From the NCBI GenBank assembly GCA_015664885.1, contig DQPL01000027.1, positions 1-60,470 on the forward strand: a stretch of 60,470 nt of DNA. Direction: 5' to 3'. The translations under genes and the position numbers were made by a program. The stretch is from Gemmatimonadota bacterium (GTDB lineage: Bacteria; Gemmatimonadota; Gemmatimonadetes; Longimicrobiales; Gaopeijiaceae). A model generated the notes under the pieces. The model was not told where the DNA came from. It ran no database searches and worked only from the letters and a program-made list of their open reading frames with translations. This document shows positions 1-8,484 of this stretch, in pieces (position 1 is the stretch's first letter; each line of letters starts with the position of its first letter).

Positions 1-99
1 CCGCCATGGCCGTGCTCCATCAGAGAGTCCTGGAGGTTATGCGTTGTCTGCGACCCGCCCGGCGACGGTGAACGCCGCCCCCGTGCGCGCACCGGCGAT

Positions 100-1209
100 C
101 TACCCGGGAGTCTTCAGCTCGAACCTCTGCATCCGTCTACCGTTCCCCGCCTCTCCGGTATAGAGGTAGCCCCGTGAGTCGAGCACCACCATGTGTGCCC
201 GGATGAACTCGCCCGCCTGCCGACCGGGCCTGCCAAACCTGCCCAGGATCTCCAGGTCGGCGCGCCGCAGCATCCAGACACGTTCGTTCGTGCCATCGAT
301 CAGATACAGCAAGCTCTGTTCGGGATCCCTCGACAGCCCAAGGCTAAAGCCCGTCCCCGATCCGCCCGTCTCTGGAAGGACGAACCGCTCCATCAGATAC
401 TCGCCATTCTGGCGGAAGACCTGAATGCGGTTTCCCCGGCGGTCGGACACATAGACCAGGCCATCCTCCGAGCCGATGATGCCATGGACCGTGGAGTACT
501 GCTGTGGCGGGTCGTCGGACCTGACTGGATACTCATATCGGTAGGTGTCGTCCGGTGGCTGGCCGTACGCACCCCAATGACGCTGGTATTCGCCGGTCGC
601 CGCATCGAAGACCACCACGCGCCGGTTGCGGTATCCATCCGCGATGAAGAGCTCGTTCGTACTGGGCTCCACGAAGAAATTCGCCGGGCCGCCCAGATGA
701 GTCGGATCGTTGCTGCCCATGTTCACGCCGGGCTCACCGATGGTGAGAACGTGGCTGCCGTCCCTCGTGAACTTCATCACGTGGAATCCATTGCTCGTGC
801 CGAGCCAGACGAAACCGTTGTGATCGAGGTAGATCCCGTGCTCCTGGTCAAACCAGGTATAGCCCTCGCCCGGACCGCCCCAGGCTTGCAGGACGTTGCC
901 CTCGGGATCCAGCTCGAGAACCGGGGGAGCGGGAAAACAACAGTCCGCAATCGGTGGATCCTCGGCGGCCCCGATCTCCTGACGGGTTAGGCTCGACGGC
1001 ATGTGAACCACCCAGAGGTGGTCGCTTTCATCAACGAAGAGCCCTCTGATGTCGCCGAGGATCCAGTCGTTGGGCAGCGTCGGTGGCCACGTCGGGTCCA
1101 CTTCCCACTCGGGCAGTGCGGCCGATGTCGGCTCCGGTGCCGGCTGCGGGGTCTGAGAGTCGCAAGCGACGGTCATGATGAGCAAGGCTGCAGCGCTGAA
1201 GAATTTCAT
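100..1209 (-). CDS. Exported NHL-repeat lipoprotein (peptidyl-alpha-hydroxyglycine lyase-like propeller)
   Basis: Predicted lipoprotein of 369 aa. I start at the ATG ending at 1209 because it gives a clean signal peptide with lipobox TVAC and Cys16; an ATG 24 bases upstream adds a charged leader and is less likely. The mature part has repeated beta-propeller blades of the NHL type, with motifs such as DHLWV, GLVYVSDRRGNRIQVF and GYLYTGEAGNGRRMQRF near the C-terminus. NHL propellers include the peptidyl-alpha-hydroxyglycine alpha-amidating lyase domain, but most bacterial members have no known reaction. No operon partner is visible: the next minus-strand element is a tRNA more than 500 bases upstream. 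A second protein of this type lies at 27702-28640. Family assignment is firm, function unknown. Confidence 0.8.
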   Translation of the reverse strand: MKFFSAAALLIMTVACDSQTPQPAPEPTSAALPEWEVDPTWPPTLPNDWILGDIRGLFVDESDHLWVVHMPSSLTRQEIGAAEDPPIADCCFPAPPVLELDPEGNVLQAWGGPGEGYTWFDQEHGIYLDHNGFVWLGTSNGFHVMKFTRDGSHVLTIGEPGVNMGSNDPTHLGGPANFFVEPSTNELFIADGYRNRRVVVFDAATGEYQRHWGAYGQPPDDTYRYEYPVRSDDPPQQYSTVHGIIGSEDGLVYVSDRRGNRIQVFRQNGEYLMERFVLPETGGSGTGFSLGLSRDPEQSLLYLIDGTNERVWMLRRADLEILGRFGRPGRQAGEFIRAHMVVLDSRGYLYTGEAGNGRRMQRFELKTPG

Positions 1210-1724
1210 TCGATTCTCTGGGTCTCGGCGCACCTTGGGCTGACGATCACCTTCGGCGCGACGTTGCGGATGTGCTCTAGGCCTCGCAGGGGATCGAGCC
1301 GAGGTCAGTATCCGACGGGCGAGGGAGATGGCGCAAGCGATCTCGACGAGGCGTAGTGGCCGCCAGATCGAGCTTTGCCAAAGACCGCGTCGTCACCCAC
1401 CGACGCTCACCGACGCAACTATCCAAGTTGGTCTTCGTGTCGGCTTCGCGGTCAGCCGCTGTTGGCGGAGGATGCCCCGCGCGCTCACTTCCCCTCTGCG
1501 ACCCTACACGCCGCGCGCGACCTCCGCCGCCGACCGGAGCGACAGCGCAGTGAACGTGGGTGTTCCGTTGGCGCAGCCCCCAGACACGTGGGCGGAGAGG
1601 ACCCAAAACAGGGCCGAAACGGCGTCCAGTTGAGAGCAACTGTTGCGAGCAGATGAGCGGCACTAGCGTAATAACCGAAGCCCCGACCGGCGTAACGCCA
1701 GATGGGGCAAGGGCTTCCGGGAAG
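1210..1724. other. Intergenic stretch without a recognised gene
   Basis: About 515 bases between the NHL lipoprotein start and the tRNA. Open frames occur on both strands, but their translations are Arg/Pro/Ser-rich with no recognisable domain, as expected of chance frames in GC-rich DNA. Next to the 3' end of the tRNA, 1678-1716 holds nested inverted repeats: AAGCCC/GGGCTT outside, then CCCC/GGGG, then GGCGT/ACGCC. This could fold behind the tRNA transcript, but there is no U-tract. Confidence 0.5.
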
Positions 1725-1799
<75 letters not shown>

Positions 1800-1886
1800 A
1801 GGAGCCGAAAAAGCTAATCGGCTCATGGGTTCTCCTCAACCGCGTTTTCTCCTCGGCCCCGTTCCGTTCAACGAGGCCACGGGCCC

Positions 1887-2219
1887 TCACCCGCTGTGCG
1901 CCAGCCCCCCTCCGTCCGCAAACGCCAGCAGCGCGCGCAGCTGGCCGCTGGGGGCTACCGCCGCGATGCGACCGTCCTCGATGAGCACGGACATAGCGTC
2001 CCGCGCGGGCGTCCCCGTGCCGTCGTTGAGCAACACATGTTCGATGAGCACGCTTGTCGACTCGACAGATACGAATTGGCGCACGCCAGGGGCGAGGTCT
2101 TCTAGGCGCTGCGCATGGGCTGTGGCAGGCGTGATGGCGTGCGCCGCGACTTCGATCGTGAACGTGACTGCGTGACGGAGTTTGTGCCGCGCCACTACCG
2201 ACCTTGGCGCAACCACCAT
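1887..2219 (-). pseudogene. Truncated amidohydrolase (N-terminal fragment only)
   Basis: An open frame of up to 110 codons matches only the beginning of exported metal-dependent amidohydrolases of the imidazolonepropionase-like type: a leader ending AHAQ, then LAPGVRQFVSVES, then the N-terminal beta strands VLIEHVLLNDGTG and VLIEDGRIAAVAPSG. The PGxIDxHxH metal motif and the roughly 350-residue TIM barrel that should follow are absent. Translation stops after a short unrelated tail, about 90 bases before the tRNA. I read it as a remnant, because a protein of only the small beta domain would have no active site. The start codon is uncertain. Confidence 0.65.
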
Positions 2220-2242
2220 ACCCGGCAGCCTCCGCGCCTCGG

Positions 2243-2662
2243 CTAGTTGTTCTTCGCGCCCTCGGCGATCCAGGTCTTGATGGTCTCGATGTCGTCAGGG
2301 GACAGCGGGTCTGCTTCCTCCGGCATATCGCCCTCTTCGATCATCAAGAAGATCAGGCTGTCGTCGACATTGCTGGCCTCGACTACGCTGCCGAACTCGG
2401 AGCCCTTCATGACGGACTCGTAAGTCCTCAAATCCAAACCGGCTTCGAGAATCGACTCGCCGTCGGGGAGTCCTCCGTGGCACTTGATGCAGCTCGCGTC
2501 GAGGATCGGCGCTACGTCGTCAGCGAAACTCACGTCGAGGACTCGAGCGCTCACCGGGTCGGGGGCCACGGGTGTCGCAGTCCCGACTCCGCCCTGCAGC
2601 GTAAATCCGACCCCCAGAGGGAGTGCGATGATCGAGAGGAATTCGTAACGCGTAATGAGCAC
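2243..2662 (-). CDS. Small exported c-type cytochrome (planctomycete-cytochrome-like)
   Basis: A 139-aa protein with a hydrophobic N-terminal export segment and one heme-binding motif CIKCH (Cys58, Cys61, His62), preceded by the DVAPILDASC sequence typical of the PSCyt1/cytochrome C domain used in planctomycete and Gemmatimonadota proteins. The C-terminus (LSPDDIETIKTWIAEGA) matches the last helix of that domain, so this is a stand-alone domain and not a truncated fusion. The start is GTG with AAGGA about 7 bases upstream. It probably carries electrons in the periplasm; its partner is not evident, since the adjacent genes are RF3 and a broken amidohydrolase. Confidence 0.85.
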   Translation of the reverse strand: MLITRYEFLSIIALPLGVGFTLQGGVGTATPVAPDPVSARVLDVSFADDVAPILDASCIKCHGGLPDGESILEAGLDLRTYESVMKGSEFGSVVEASNVDDSLIFLMIEEGDMPEEADPLSPDDIETIKTWIAEGAKNN

Positions 2663-2778
2663 CGTCGTGTCCTTTTCGCTGTACGGGATGGAGGCTCAAT
2701 AGAAATGGCAGCAGCAATGTGTGCTGTCGAGAGGCGAGCCGCCACTGTTGAACCGACGATGAACCCCGTTTTGTTCCG

Positions 2779-4386
2779 TCAGGCGTTGGACTTCGGCTGT
2801 ACGGCGTGGAATCGAATGTCTTCAGCCTGCCCCTCGCTGCGCTGCAGCGCCCACTCGTTGTCGAACAGGATCATGGGAAGGCGGTCCACGTCCTCGACCA
2901 AGCGACGGCCGTGCATTGAGCCGAGCTGCTTGATCTCCGACTCGTCGCCCGTCACCCAGCGCGCGCAATGGAAGGGTAGGGTCTCGAGCCGAATGGACAC
3001 GCCGTACTCTCTCTCCAGGCGATCTACGAGCACGTCGAACTGGAGGCGACCGACGGCTCCGACGATGGGCACCGGTCCGGTCAATGACGGAGCGAAGAGA
3101 AGCAGGATCGTACCCTCTTCGGCCAGGTGGCTCAGCCCTCGGTCGAGCTGCTTCCGACGCATCGCTTCGTCGAGCTTCACTTGCGCGAAGTGCTCGGGTG
3201 AAAAGCGCGGGACGCCGGGGTACTCGAGGCCACCGGCGATCGCGACAGTGTCACCCACGCGCAGGCTGCCGCGGTCGTGCAAGCCCACCACGTCGCCGGC
3301 TACGGCGTCGTCCGTGAGCGTGCGCTCGCGCGCCATGAACTCCTGCGGTTGCACGAGACGCAGCGTCTTACCCGTCCTCGATACGACTGCGTCCACTCCC
3401 GCCTCGAAGCGCCCGGAGCAGATACGCAGAAACGCGATGCGGTCACGGTGTTTGAGGTCCATGTTCGCTTGCACTTTGAACACGAAGCCCGAGAACGGCG
3501 CATCGACGGGATCTACCACGCCTTGCGTGCTCTCCCGGGGCACCGGTGGTGGGGCGGCGGCGAGGAAGCGCTCGAGCAGCACGTCCACTCCGAAGTTCGT
3601 CAGCGCGCTGCCGAAGAACACCGGCGTCGCCTCGCCCGCTGCCACGGCTTCCGGGTCGGGCTGTTCGCCAGCCACGTCCAACAGCTCGATCTCGTCGCAG
3701 AGCTGGGCGAGCCCGGCGGCGCCCAGCCTCTCCTCGAGCAGGTCGTCGTCGAGCCCCACAACCACGAATTCAGGGCGAGAGGCTCCGTGGTCTTCGGCGC
3801 TCGTGTACAGAACAACCCGGTTGTCGGCGCGGTCGTACACGCCGATCAACCGTCCGTCCTTGCGGATCGGCCAGGTCGCCGCGAAAGCACGGATGCCCAG
3901 CTCGTTCTGCACGTCGTCGATGATGCCGAGCGGGTCCTCGCCGACCCGGTCGCATTTGTTGACGAGTGTGAAGATGGGGAGTCGCCGACGTTGGCAGACA
4001 TTGAACAGCTTTCGCGTCTGGCTCTCAACACCCTTGCGGTTGTCGAGCAGCATGATGGCGCTGTCAGCGGCGGTCAGCGCCCGGTACGTGTCTTCTGAGA
4101 AGTCTTGGTGACCCGGCGTGTCGAGCAGGTTGATGCGGAATCCGGCGTAGTCGAAGTGCAGCACGCTCGAAGTGATTGATATTCCGCGTTCTTGCTCCAT
4201 GTGGAGCCAGTCCGACGTCACGTGGCGCGCGGCACGGCGAGCCTTCACGGACCCGGCCAGATGAATGGCACCTCCGAAGAGCAGCAGCTTCTCGGTGAGG
4301 GTCGTCTTCCCGGCGTCGGGATGGCTGATGATGGCGAACGTGCGTCGCCGGCCGATCTCGTGTTCGAGGGATGCCGTCGTGCTCAG
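2779..4386 (-). CDS. prfC: Peptide chain release factor 3 (GTPase)
   Basis: RF3 is the translational GTPase that recycles RF1/RF2 from terminated ribosomes in the cytoplasm. The reading frame carries the P-loop SHPDAGKT (about residues 21-28), the switch II motif DTPGH and the guanine motif NKCD, then EF-Tu-like domain 2 and the RF3 C-terminal domain, for 535 aa in all, close to the usual 529. The first in-frame ATG lies after the P-loop and cannot be the start. No ATG, GTG or TTG exists between an upstream in-frame TGA (near 4414-4416) and the P-loop. The best start is CTG at 4384-4386, preceded by GGAG five bases away, giving the N-terminus (M)STTASLEHEIGRRRTFAI, which matches the family. 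rsmD lies upstream on the same strand. Function is certain, start codon inferred. Confidence 0.93.
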   Translation of the reverse strand: MSTTASLEHEIGRRRTFAIISHPDAGKTTLTEKLLLFGGAIHLAGSVKARRAARHVTSDWLHMEQERGISITSSVLHFDYAGFRINLLDTPGHQDFSEDTYRALTAADSAIMLLDNRKGVESQTRKLFNVCQRRRLPIFTLVNKCDRVGEDPLGIIDDVQNELGIRAFAATWPIRKDGRLIGVYDRADNRVVLYTSAEDHGASRPEFVVVGLDDDLLEERLGAAGLAQLCDEIELLDVAGEQPDPEAVAAGEATPVFFGSALTNFGVDVLLERFLAAAPPPVPRESTQGVVDPVDAPFSGFVFKVQANMDLKHRDRIAFLRICSGRFEAGVDAVVSRTGKTLRLVQPQEFMARERTLTDDAVAGDVVGLHDRGSLRVGDTVAIAGGLEYPGVPRFSPEHFAQVKLDEAMRRKQLDRGLSHLAEEGTILLLFAPSLTGPVPIVGAVGRLQFDVLVDRLEREYGVSIRLETLPFHCARWVTGDESEIKQLGSMHGRRLVEDVDRLPMILFDNEWALQRSEGQAEDIRFHAVQPKSNA

Positions 4387-4512
4387 CGAATCTCCACGCA
4401 GCTGCGCGCTTGTTCAGGTTCCGGGCCAGGCCCCGACAGCGCCGGATGCCGGAGGGAAACTAACAGCCCTGGCAGTCCGAGTTAGGCCATCGCCGAACGT
4501 CGCGCGCGTCCG

Positions 4513-5031
4513 TCACCTCCGGCGCAACACGGTCACTCGGGTCTCACCCTCGAAGTCGTACGACTTCCCCTTGATCGGGATGTCGTGGTCCTTGGCGTGT
4601 TCGATGGCCAGCAGTGCCGCGAAAGGGACCTCCCGCCAGCGCTCGATTACTAGATCGAGTTTTCTCGAGCCGTAGGGTGGATCCGCGAAGCACACGTCGT
4701 AGGCGCCGGCGTCGAGCTTGGCTATGAATGGGATCACGTCGCGCTTGTAGACTCGACACTTTTTTGTGACGCGCAGCGCGGCGACGTTGGCCTTGAGCGA
4801 GTGCAGGGCACCGGCACCGTTCTCGACGAAGTCGATGTAGCGCGCGCCGCGGGAGAGCGCCTCCAAGCCGATTGCCCCAGAGCCTGCGAACAAATCCAAG
4901 ACACGCGTGCCCGGGAGATCGGCCTCGAGGAGCCCGATCAGTCGGTCGCGCACCCCTTCGGCCGTGGGGCGCACGCTTCTGCCGGGCGACGTCAAATGTC
5001 GGCCCGCAAACTTTCCGCTGACGATTCGCAT
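4513..5031 (-). CDS. rsmD: 16S rRNA (guanine(966)-N2)-methyltransferase RsmD
   Basis: RsmD methylates G966 of 16S rRNA in the assembling 30S subunit using S-adenosylmethionine. The protein (172 aa from the ATG at 5031) starts with the family signature MRIVSGKFAGRHL, followed by RPTAEGVRDRL, the SAM-binding loop VLDLFAGSGAIGLEALSRGA (about residues 44-63), and the catalytic DPPY at 117-120. Length and motif order are normal. An ATG 15 bases upstream would add MRCFA and is less likely, since RsmD proteins begin at MRI. It precedes RF3 on the same strand with 126 bases between them, so both may be co-transcribed translation genes. Confidence 0.93.
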   Translation of the reverse strand: MRIVSGKFAGRHLTSPGRSVRPTAEGVRDRLIGLLEADLPGTRVLDLFAGSGAIGLEALSRGARYIDFVENGAGALHSLKANVAALRVTKKCRVYKRDVIPFIAKLDAGAYDVCFADPPYGSRKLDLVIERWREVPFAALLAIEHAKDHDIPIKGKSYDFEGETRVTVLRRR

Positions 5032-5043
5032 GGCGAAACATCG

Positions 5044-5079
5044 CAAAACGCCCCGGCCAGGAGCATCCCTGGCCGGGGC
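5044..5079 (-). terminator. Rho-independent terminator after the TonB receptor gene
   Basis: A perfect 12-bp stem, GCCCCGGCCAGG at 5050-5061 and CCTGGCCGGGGC at 5068-5079, with a six-base loop. Read on the minus strand, the hairpin is followed by GTTTTG. It lies 38 bases beyond the stop of the TonB receptor gene and just before rsmD, so it separates the two transcripts. Confidence 0.85.
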
Positions 5080-5116
5080 GATGCGCGATCAGGGATCGCG
5101 CCAGGGTTTCGTCGGG

Positions 5117-7813
5117 TTAGAACGAGTACTGCAGCTTGACCATGCCGACCCGGCCTATGAACGGCGCACCGATGAATTCCTGGTGCAGGTTGTTCAGCGC
5201 GTTGTTCAGGGTGAGCGACACGATGAAGCCGGTGTATCCCGGGACCCTGTAGCCCATATTCAGATCGAGTACCTGGTAGCCCGCCACATCTCCCTGGTAG
5301 ACGCCGGAGTTCATCGGGAAGGCGCCACTGACCCGCACTCTGCCGCTAATGAAGGTGCCGGCCACCTTGTTGTCGTAGCTGACCCCGAACGAACCCTTGT
5401 CGGTCGGCGCGTTCAGCGCGATGTCCCGGCCGGCGCAGCCGGCCTCCCCGTCGAAGTCGAAGCACTCCTCGCTCACGTGCGAGTAGGAGCCGTTCAACGT
5501 GACTCGGTCGGTGGCATGGAACTCGAAGCCGAAATCGGCTCCGTAGAAGTCTATGTCGTCGGTGGTATTCTGGCGGAACGTCATCAGGATGTCGGAGTCG
5601 GACTGCTGGTCAGTGGCGACCGTCCCGAGGGGAACCGTCGCCGCGGTGGCCGCGATTCCTGCAGCGAGCTGAGATGCAACAGACAGCGGAATGCCGACCG
5701 CCGTCAGGCGCCCGACGAGGAATGCCGCAACCGAAGAGCCGTCCAAGAATACGTTCGGCGTTTCGACCCTCAATGGGCCTGTGAAGTTGTTGATCCTCGT
5801 GACATATCCGGACGCCGAGAAGCGAAGCTTGCCGCCGATGAGGCCGTTGTAGCCGAGCTCATATGTGTTGGTGATGCCTGGCTGGAGCCGAGCGACCGAC
5901 GAGGTACCTGGCTCCGGGTCGAAGGCCAAATCGCCCGTGTTGAAGCGCAGTAAGTAAGAGGTGAGGTCGCTGGCTCCTGGATTGCCGATGATCGCCGCGA
6001 AGGACTGCGGGGTCAGGCCGAGCAACGGCAACGTTGCCAGCAGTGTAGGATCGGCCAGCACCAATGGTACCAAGACGTTATCCCAGAGAACCGTTCCCGT
6101 CGCCGGGAGCTGTGTGCCGGGCGCGAACGGCGAGTACATGCAGTAGTTGTTCACTCCACCAGTGCACGTGTTGTTGAACGTAAAGCCCGTCGTCCCTACG
6201 CCGGAGGCTCGTATGTTGTAACCGACGGTCGGCAGGATCGGTATGCGACCCGCTACGATGTCCAAGAACAGGCCGTTTGTACCCGGCGTACTGAAGGCGC
6301 GGTTGTACGTCGCGCGCAGCGTGTGCCCGTCGGCCGGGGTGAAGACGAAGGCGGCACGTGGCGAGAAGACGGGGTCCTCGAGGTGCTCGTGGTCGTCCGC
6401 GCGCAGCGCGGCGACGAAATCGAGTCTGTCGCTGAGCCTCGTAGTCGTCTGCAGATAAGCGCCCATCTCGGTGGTCTGGTCGATGTCCTCGTTCCTGCCG
6501 GTGATCGTGCGCCCCGTAACGGGGTTGGTCTTGGAGTAGTCGTAACCGACGACCGCGTCGATCCTATCGCCGAGCGTGAGGTCGTACTGGAGTTGGGCGG
6601 CGAACAGCGAGGACTCGTCCACGATGGGATTGCCCGTTCGCAGCATGTAGGTATTGCCTGCGTCGCTGCCGTTCCAGAACACTTGTGCGAAGAGGGATCC
6701 CTTGCGCAGCCGTGCCTGTACGAACTGGTACTTCCAGTTCTGGGCCTGAGCCGCCCCGATACCAGTCATCTCGACCGAGTTGATGAGCTCGCTGAGGCCG
6801 TACGTGAAGATGATGTCATCGTCAGGGTTGTCCCAGGGGCGGAAGTCCATCCGCGCTTCGACGGTGTACCGTTCGGCCTCGGTGTTTCGTTGCCCGATGA
6901 CGGTGCCCGGGTTCGCGGCTGCAGCAGCCTGCTCCGCGGGATCGCTGTAGGTGAAGTCGTCACCTCGGAAGTACTGCCCGGAGACCTTGAAGCCGACAGT
7001 CTGGTCGTCGTTGGCCCATGCCTGGCGGGCGACGCCCTGGAGGATCCTGCGGCCACCGCCCGCCATGCTGAGGGTGGTTCCCTGTTCGTCGAAGGGTGAC
7101 TTGGTGATGATGTGCATCACGCCGCTGGCCGAGTTCGGGCCGTAGAGAGCCGCGGCCGGTCCGAGCAGGACCTCGACGCTCTGTACGTCGAGGGGCGTCG
7201 TGGCGAGTATGTTGTACGCGTTGAGATTGAGCGACGGCACCCTGGCGTAGCGGTTGTCCGTCAAGACCAGCAGCGCGCCGCTGAACACGTTGTTGAATCC
7301 GCGTGCCACGGTGTTGCTCTGGGTGAGGCCCGTCTGCACCACGTCCACCCCAGGCATACCCTTCACGTACTCGATCGGCGTCGGTGCAGCGATCTTCTCG
7401 ATCATCTCCGGGTCCACGACGTTGACCATGGCTGGAGCAGCGAGCGAGCGCTGCCCGCGGTTACGATTCACGGTGACGCTGACGGGGGCGAGGGCGATCG
7501 CAGTCGAAGTCAATGAGATGCTGATGTTTGCGCCAGCCTGGACGCCATCGATTCGCTGCGTTTCGAAGCCGATGAACTGGATCGCGATGGAGTATCGTCC
7601 GCTCGGCACGTTGACGCTGAAGTTGCCTCGAGCATCGCTCAGAGTACCTTCAGAGCTGCCGACCACCGATACTTGCGCGCCAGCGATAGGCTGGTTGTTC
7701 GCGGCATCGACCACCTGGCCAGAGATGGTCTGCTGAGCCGCAGTCGGCGCGGCGAAGGCCAGGAAAGCAAAAAGCGAGAGTCCGAAGAACTTCGTCAGTG
7801 TTGAGCGAGTCAT
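5117..7813 (-). CDS. TonB-dependent outer-membrane receptor with N-terminal carboxypeptidase-regulatory-like domain
   Basis: An 898-aa outer-membrane receptor. After a signal peptide ending TAAAQQ there is a CarboxypepD-reg-like beta sandwich (about 28-110: ISGQVVDAANNQPIAGAQVSV), then a plug domain (about 120-235, with EVLLGPAAALYGPNSASGV), then a 22-strand-type barrel ending in the aromatic C-terminus QYSF. Such receptors import ligands too large for porins, using TonB energy; the ligand cannot be read from sequence. There is no SusD partner, so a classic SusC/D pair is unlikely. The ATG has AAGGAG seven bases upstream. A palindrome at 7898-7925 may be its operator, and a strong terminator follows the gene. 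Confidence 0.93.
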   Translation of the reverse strand: MTRSTLTKFFGLSLFAFLAFAAPTAAQQTISGQVVDAANNQPIAGAQVSVVGSSEGTLSDARGNFSVNVPSGRYSIAIQFIGFETQRIDGVQAGANISISLTSTAIALAPVSVTVNRNRGQRSLAAPAMVNVVDPEMIEKIAAPTPIEYVKGMPGVDVVQTGLTQSNTVARGFNNVFSGALLVLTDNRYARVPSLNLNAYNILATTPLDVQSVEVLLGPAAALYGPNSASGVMHIITKSPFDEQGTTLSMAGGGRRILQGVARQAWANDDQTVGFKVSGQYFRGDDFTYSDPAEQAAAAANPGTVIGQRNTEAERYTVEARMDFRPWDNPDDDIIFTYGLSELINSVEMTGIGAAQAQNWKYQFVQARLRKGSLFAQVFWNGSDAGNTYMLRTGNPIVDESSLFAAQLQYDLTLGDRIDAVVGYDYSKTNPVTGRTITGRNEDIDQTTEMGAYLQTTTRLSDRLDFVAALRADDHEHLEDPVFSPRAAFVFTPADGHTLRATYNRAFSTPGTNGLFLDIVAGRIPILPTVGYNIRASGVGTTGFTFNNTCTGGVNNYCMYSPFAPGTQLPATGTVLWDNVLVPLVLADPTLLATLPLLGLTPQSFAAIIGNPGASDLTSYLLRFNTGDLAFDPEPGTSSVARLQPGITNTYELGYNGLIGGKLRFSASGYVTRINNFTGPLRVETPNVFLDGSSVAAFLVGRLTAVGIPLSVASQLAAGIAATAATVPLGTVATDQQSDSDILMTFRQNTTDDIDFYGADFGFEFHATDRVTLNGSYSHVSEECFDFDGEAGCAGRDIALNAPTDKGSFGVSYDNKVAGTFISGRVRVSGAFPMNSGVYQGDVAGYQVLDLNMGYRVPGYTGFIVSLTLNNALNNLHQEFIGAPFIGRVGMVKLQYSF

Positions 7814-7897
7814 TCGCCAACTCCTTACCTATCGGAAAGCGACCACGAGTACTAGGGCGAAGCTACACCCGTTCGCTGGGGGAGCCAAGGCAATCGT

Positions 7898-7925
7898 TAC
7901 GTAAACGCATTGGCGTCTTTACGTA
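7898..7925. promoter_or_regulatory. Palindrome TACGTAAA-N12-TTTACGTA (candidate operator or hairpin)
   Basis: Perfect 8-bp inverted repeats flank a 12-base spacer that itself contains CGC/GCG. The element lies between the stop of the SRPBCC gene (7934) and the start of the TonB receptor gene (7813). Its AT-rich arms and position about 85-110 bases upstream of the receptor ATG fit an operator for that gene. The alternative is a hairpin ending the SRPBCC transcript, but it lacks a GC-rich stem and U-tract. Confidence 0.4.
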
Positions 7926-7933
7926 GTCTGTGG

Positions 7934-8383
7934 CTACGCCTCGCTCTCCAGGCGCTGCTTCAGCAGCGACAGGGATTTCTTCATCTGGTCGCGAAACGCG
8001 GCCTCGAGTACGGCGCCCGGCACGAAGCGCGATACGCCCTTTGGCTTGCCCTCCACCGACATCGTGACGCGCGTACCGGTGCCCTCGCTGGCCCACAGAA
8101 CCTCGTTGGTTGCGGTGACCGTCGAGTCGGGCATCGACTCGAGTACCACGCGCTGGTTCCGCTCGTACGTCTTTACTTCGTAGCTGTTCTTCACCGGTCG
8201 GCCCATGAAGTCGGTCACGTAGTGGCGCCGCGTGCCCACAGCGGCGGCCCCCGGAGGCTCCTGTTCCGCGTCTCGTAGATTGGGCTGCCACTCATGCTCG
8301 AGGCGGACGTCGTCCATGTAGGCAAAAACGTCGGCAACCGCGCGTTGAATGAAGATGCTGTCGCTGTGTCGAACCGTCGCCAC
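7934..8383 (-). CDS. SRPBCC (START/polyketide-cyclase-like) family protein
   Basis: A 149-aa cytoplasmic protein of the SRPBCC helix-grip fold. It shows the typical opening SIFIQRAVADVFAYMDD, a central W near the first strand (HEWQPNLRDAEQ), the NEVLW strand, and the long C-terminal helix FRDQMKKSLSLLKQRLES that closes the hydrophobic pocket. Members bind or modify small hydrophobic ligands; the ligand here is unknown. I choose the GTG ending at 8383, with GGGAGGG a few bases upstream, because the open frame further upstream overlaps the divergent peptidase gene and shows no family features. Confidence 0.75.
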   Translation of the reverse strand: MATVRHSDSIFIQRAVADVFAYMDDVRLEHEWQPNLRDAEQEPPGAAAVGTRRHYVTDFMGRPVKNSYEVKTYERNQRVVLESMPDSTVTATNEVLWASEGTGTRVTMSVEGKPKGVSRFVPGAVLEAAFRDQMKKSLSLLKQRLESEA

Positions 8384-8484
8384 TTGCCCTCCCGTAGTGC
8401 TCTGAGCAAGTATCGCTGGAACGACTCGGGCGTAGTAGAGTGGTGGCCTGCCCACAACCTCGTATCCATTCGATTGTGACACAT

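Noticed and set aside
1277-1663. Minus-strand frame of 128 codons between the NHL gene and tRNA
   Set aside because: Arg-rich, no signal peptide or domain, and overlapped by equally long frames on the other strand.
2204-4111. Long plus-strand open frame opposite the RF3 gene
   Set aside because: It is the antisense shadow of RF3: composition is Arg/Ser-rich and no domain can be seen.
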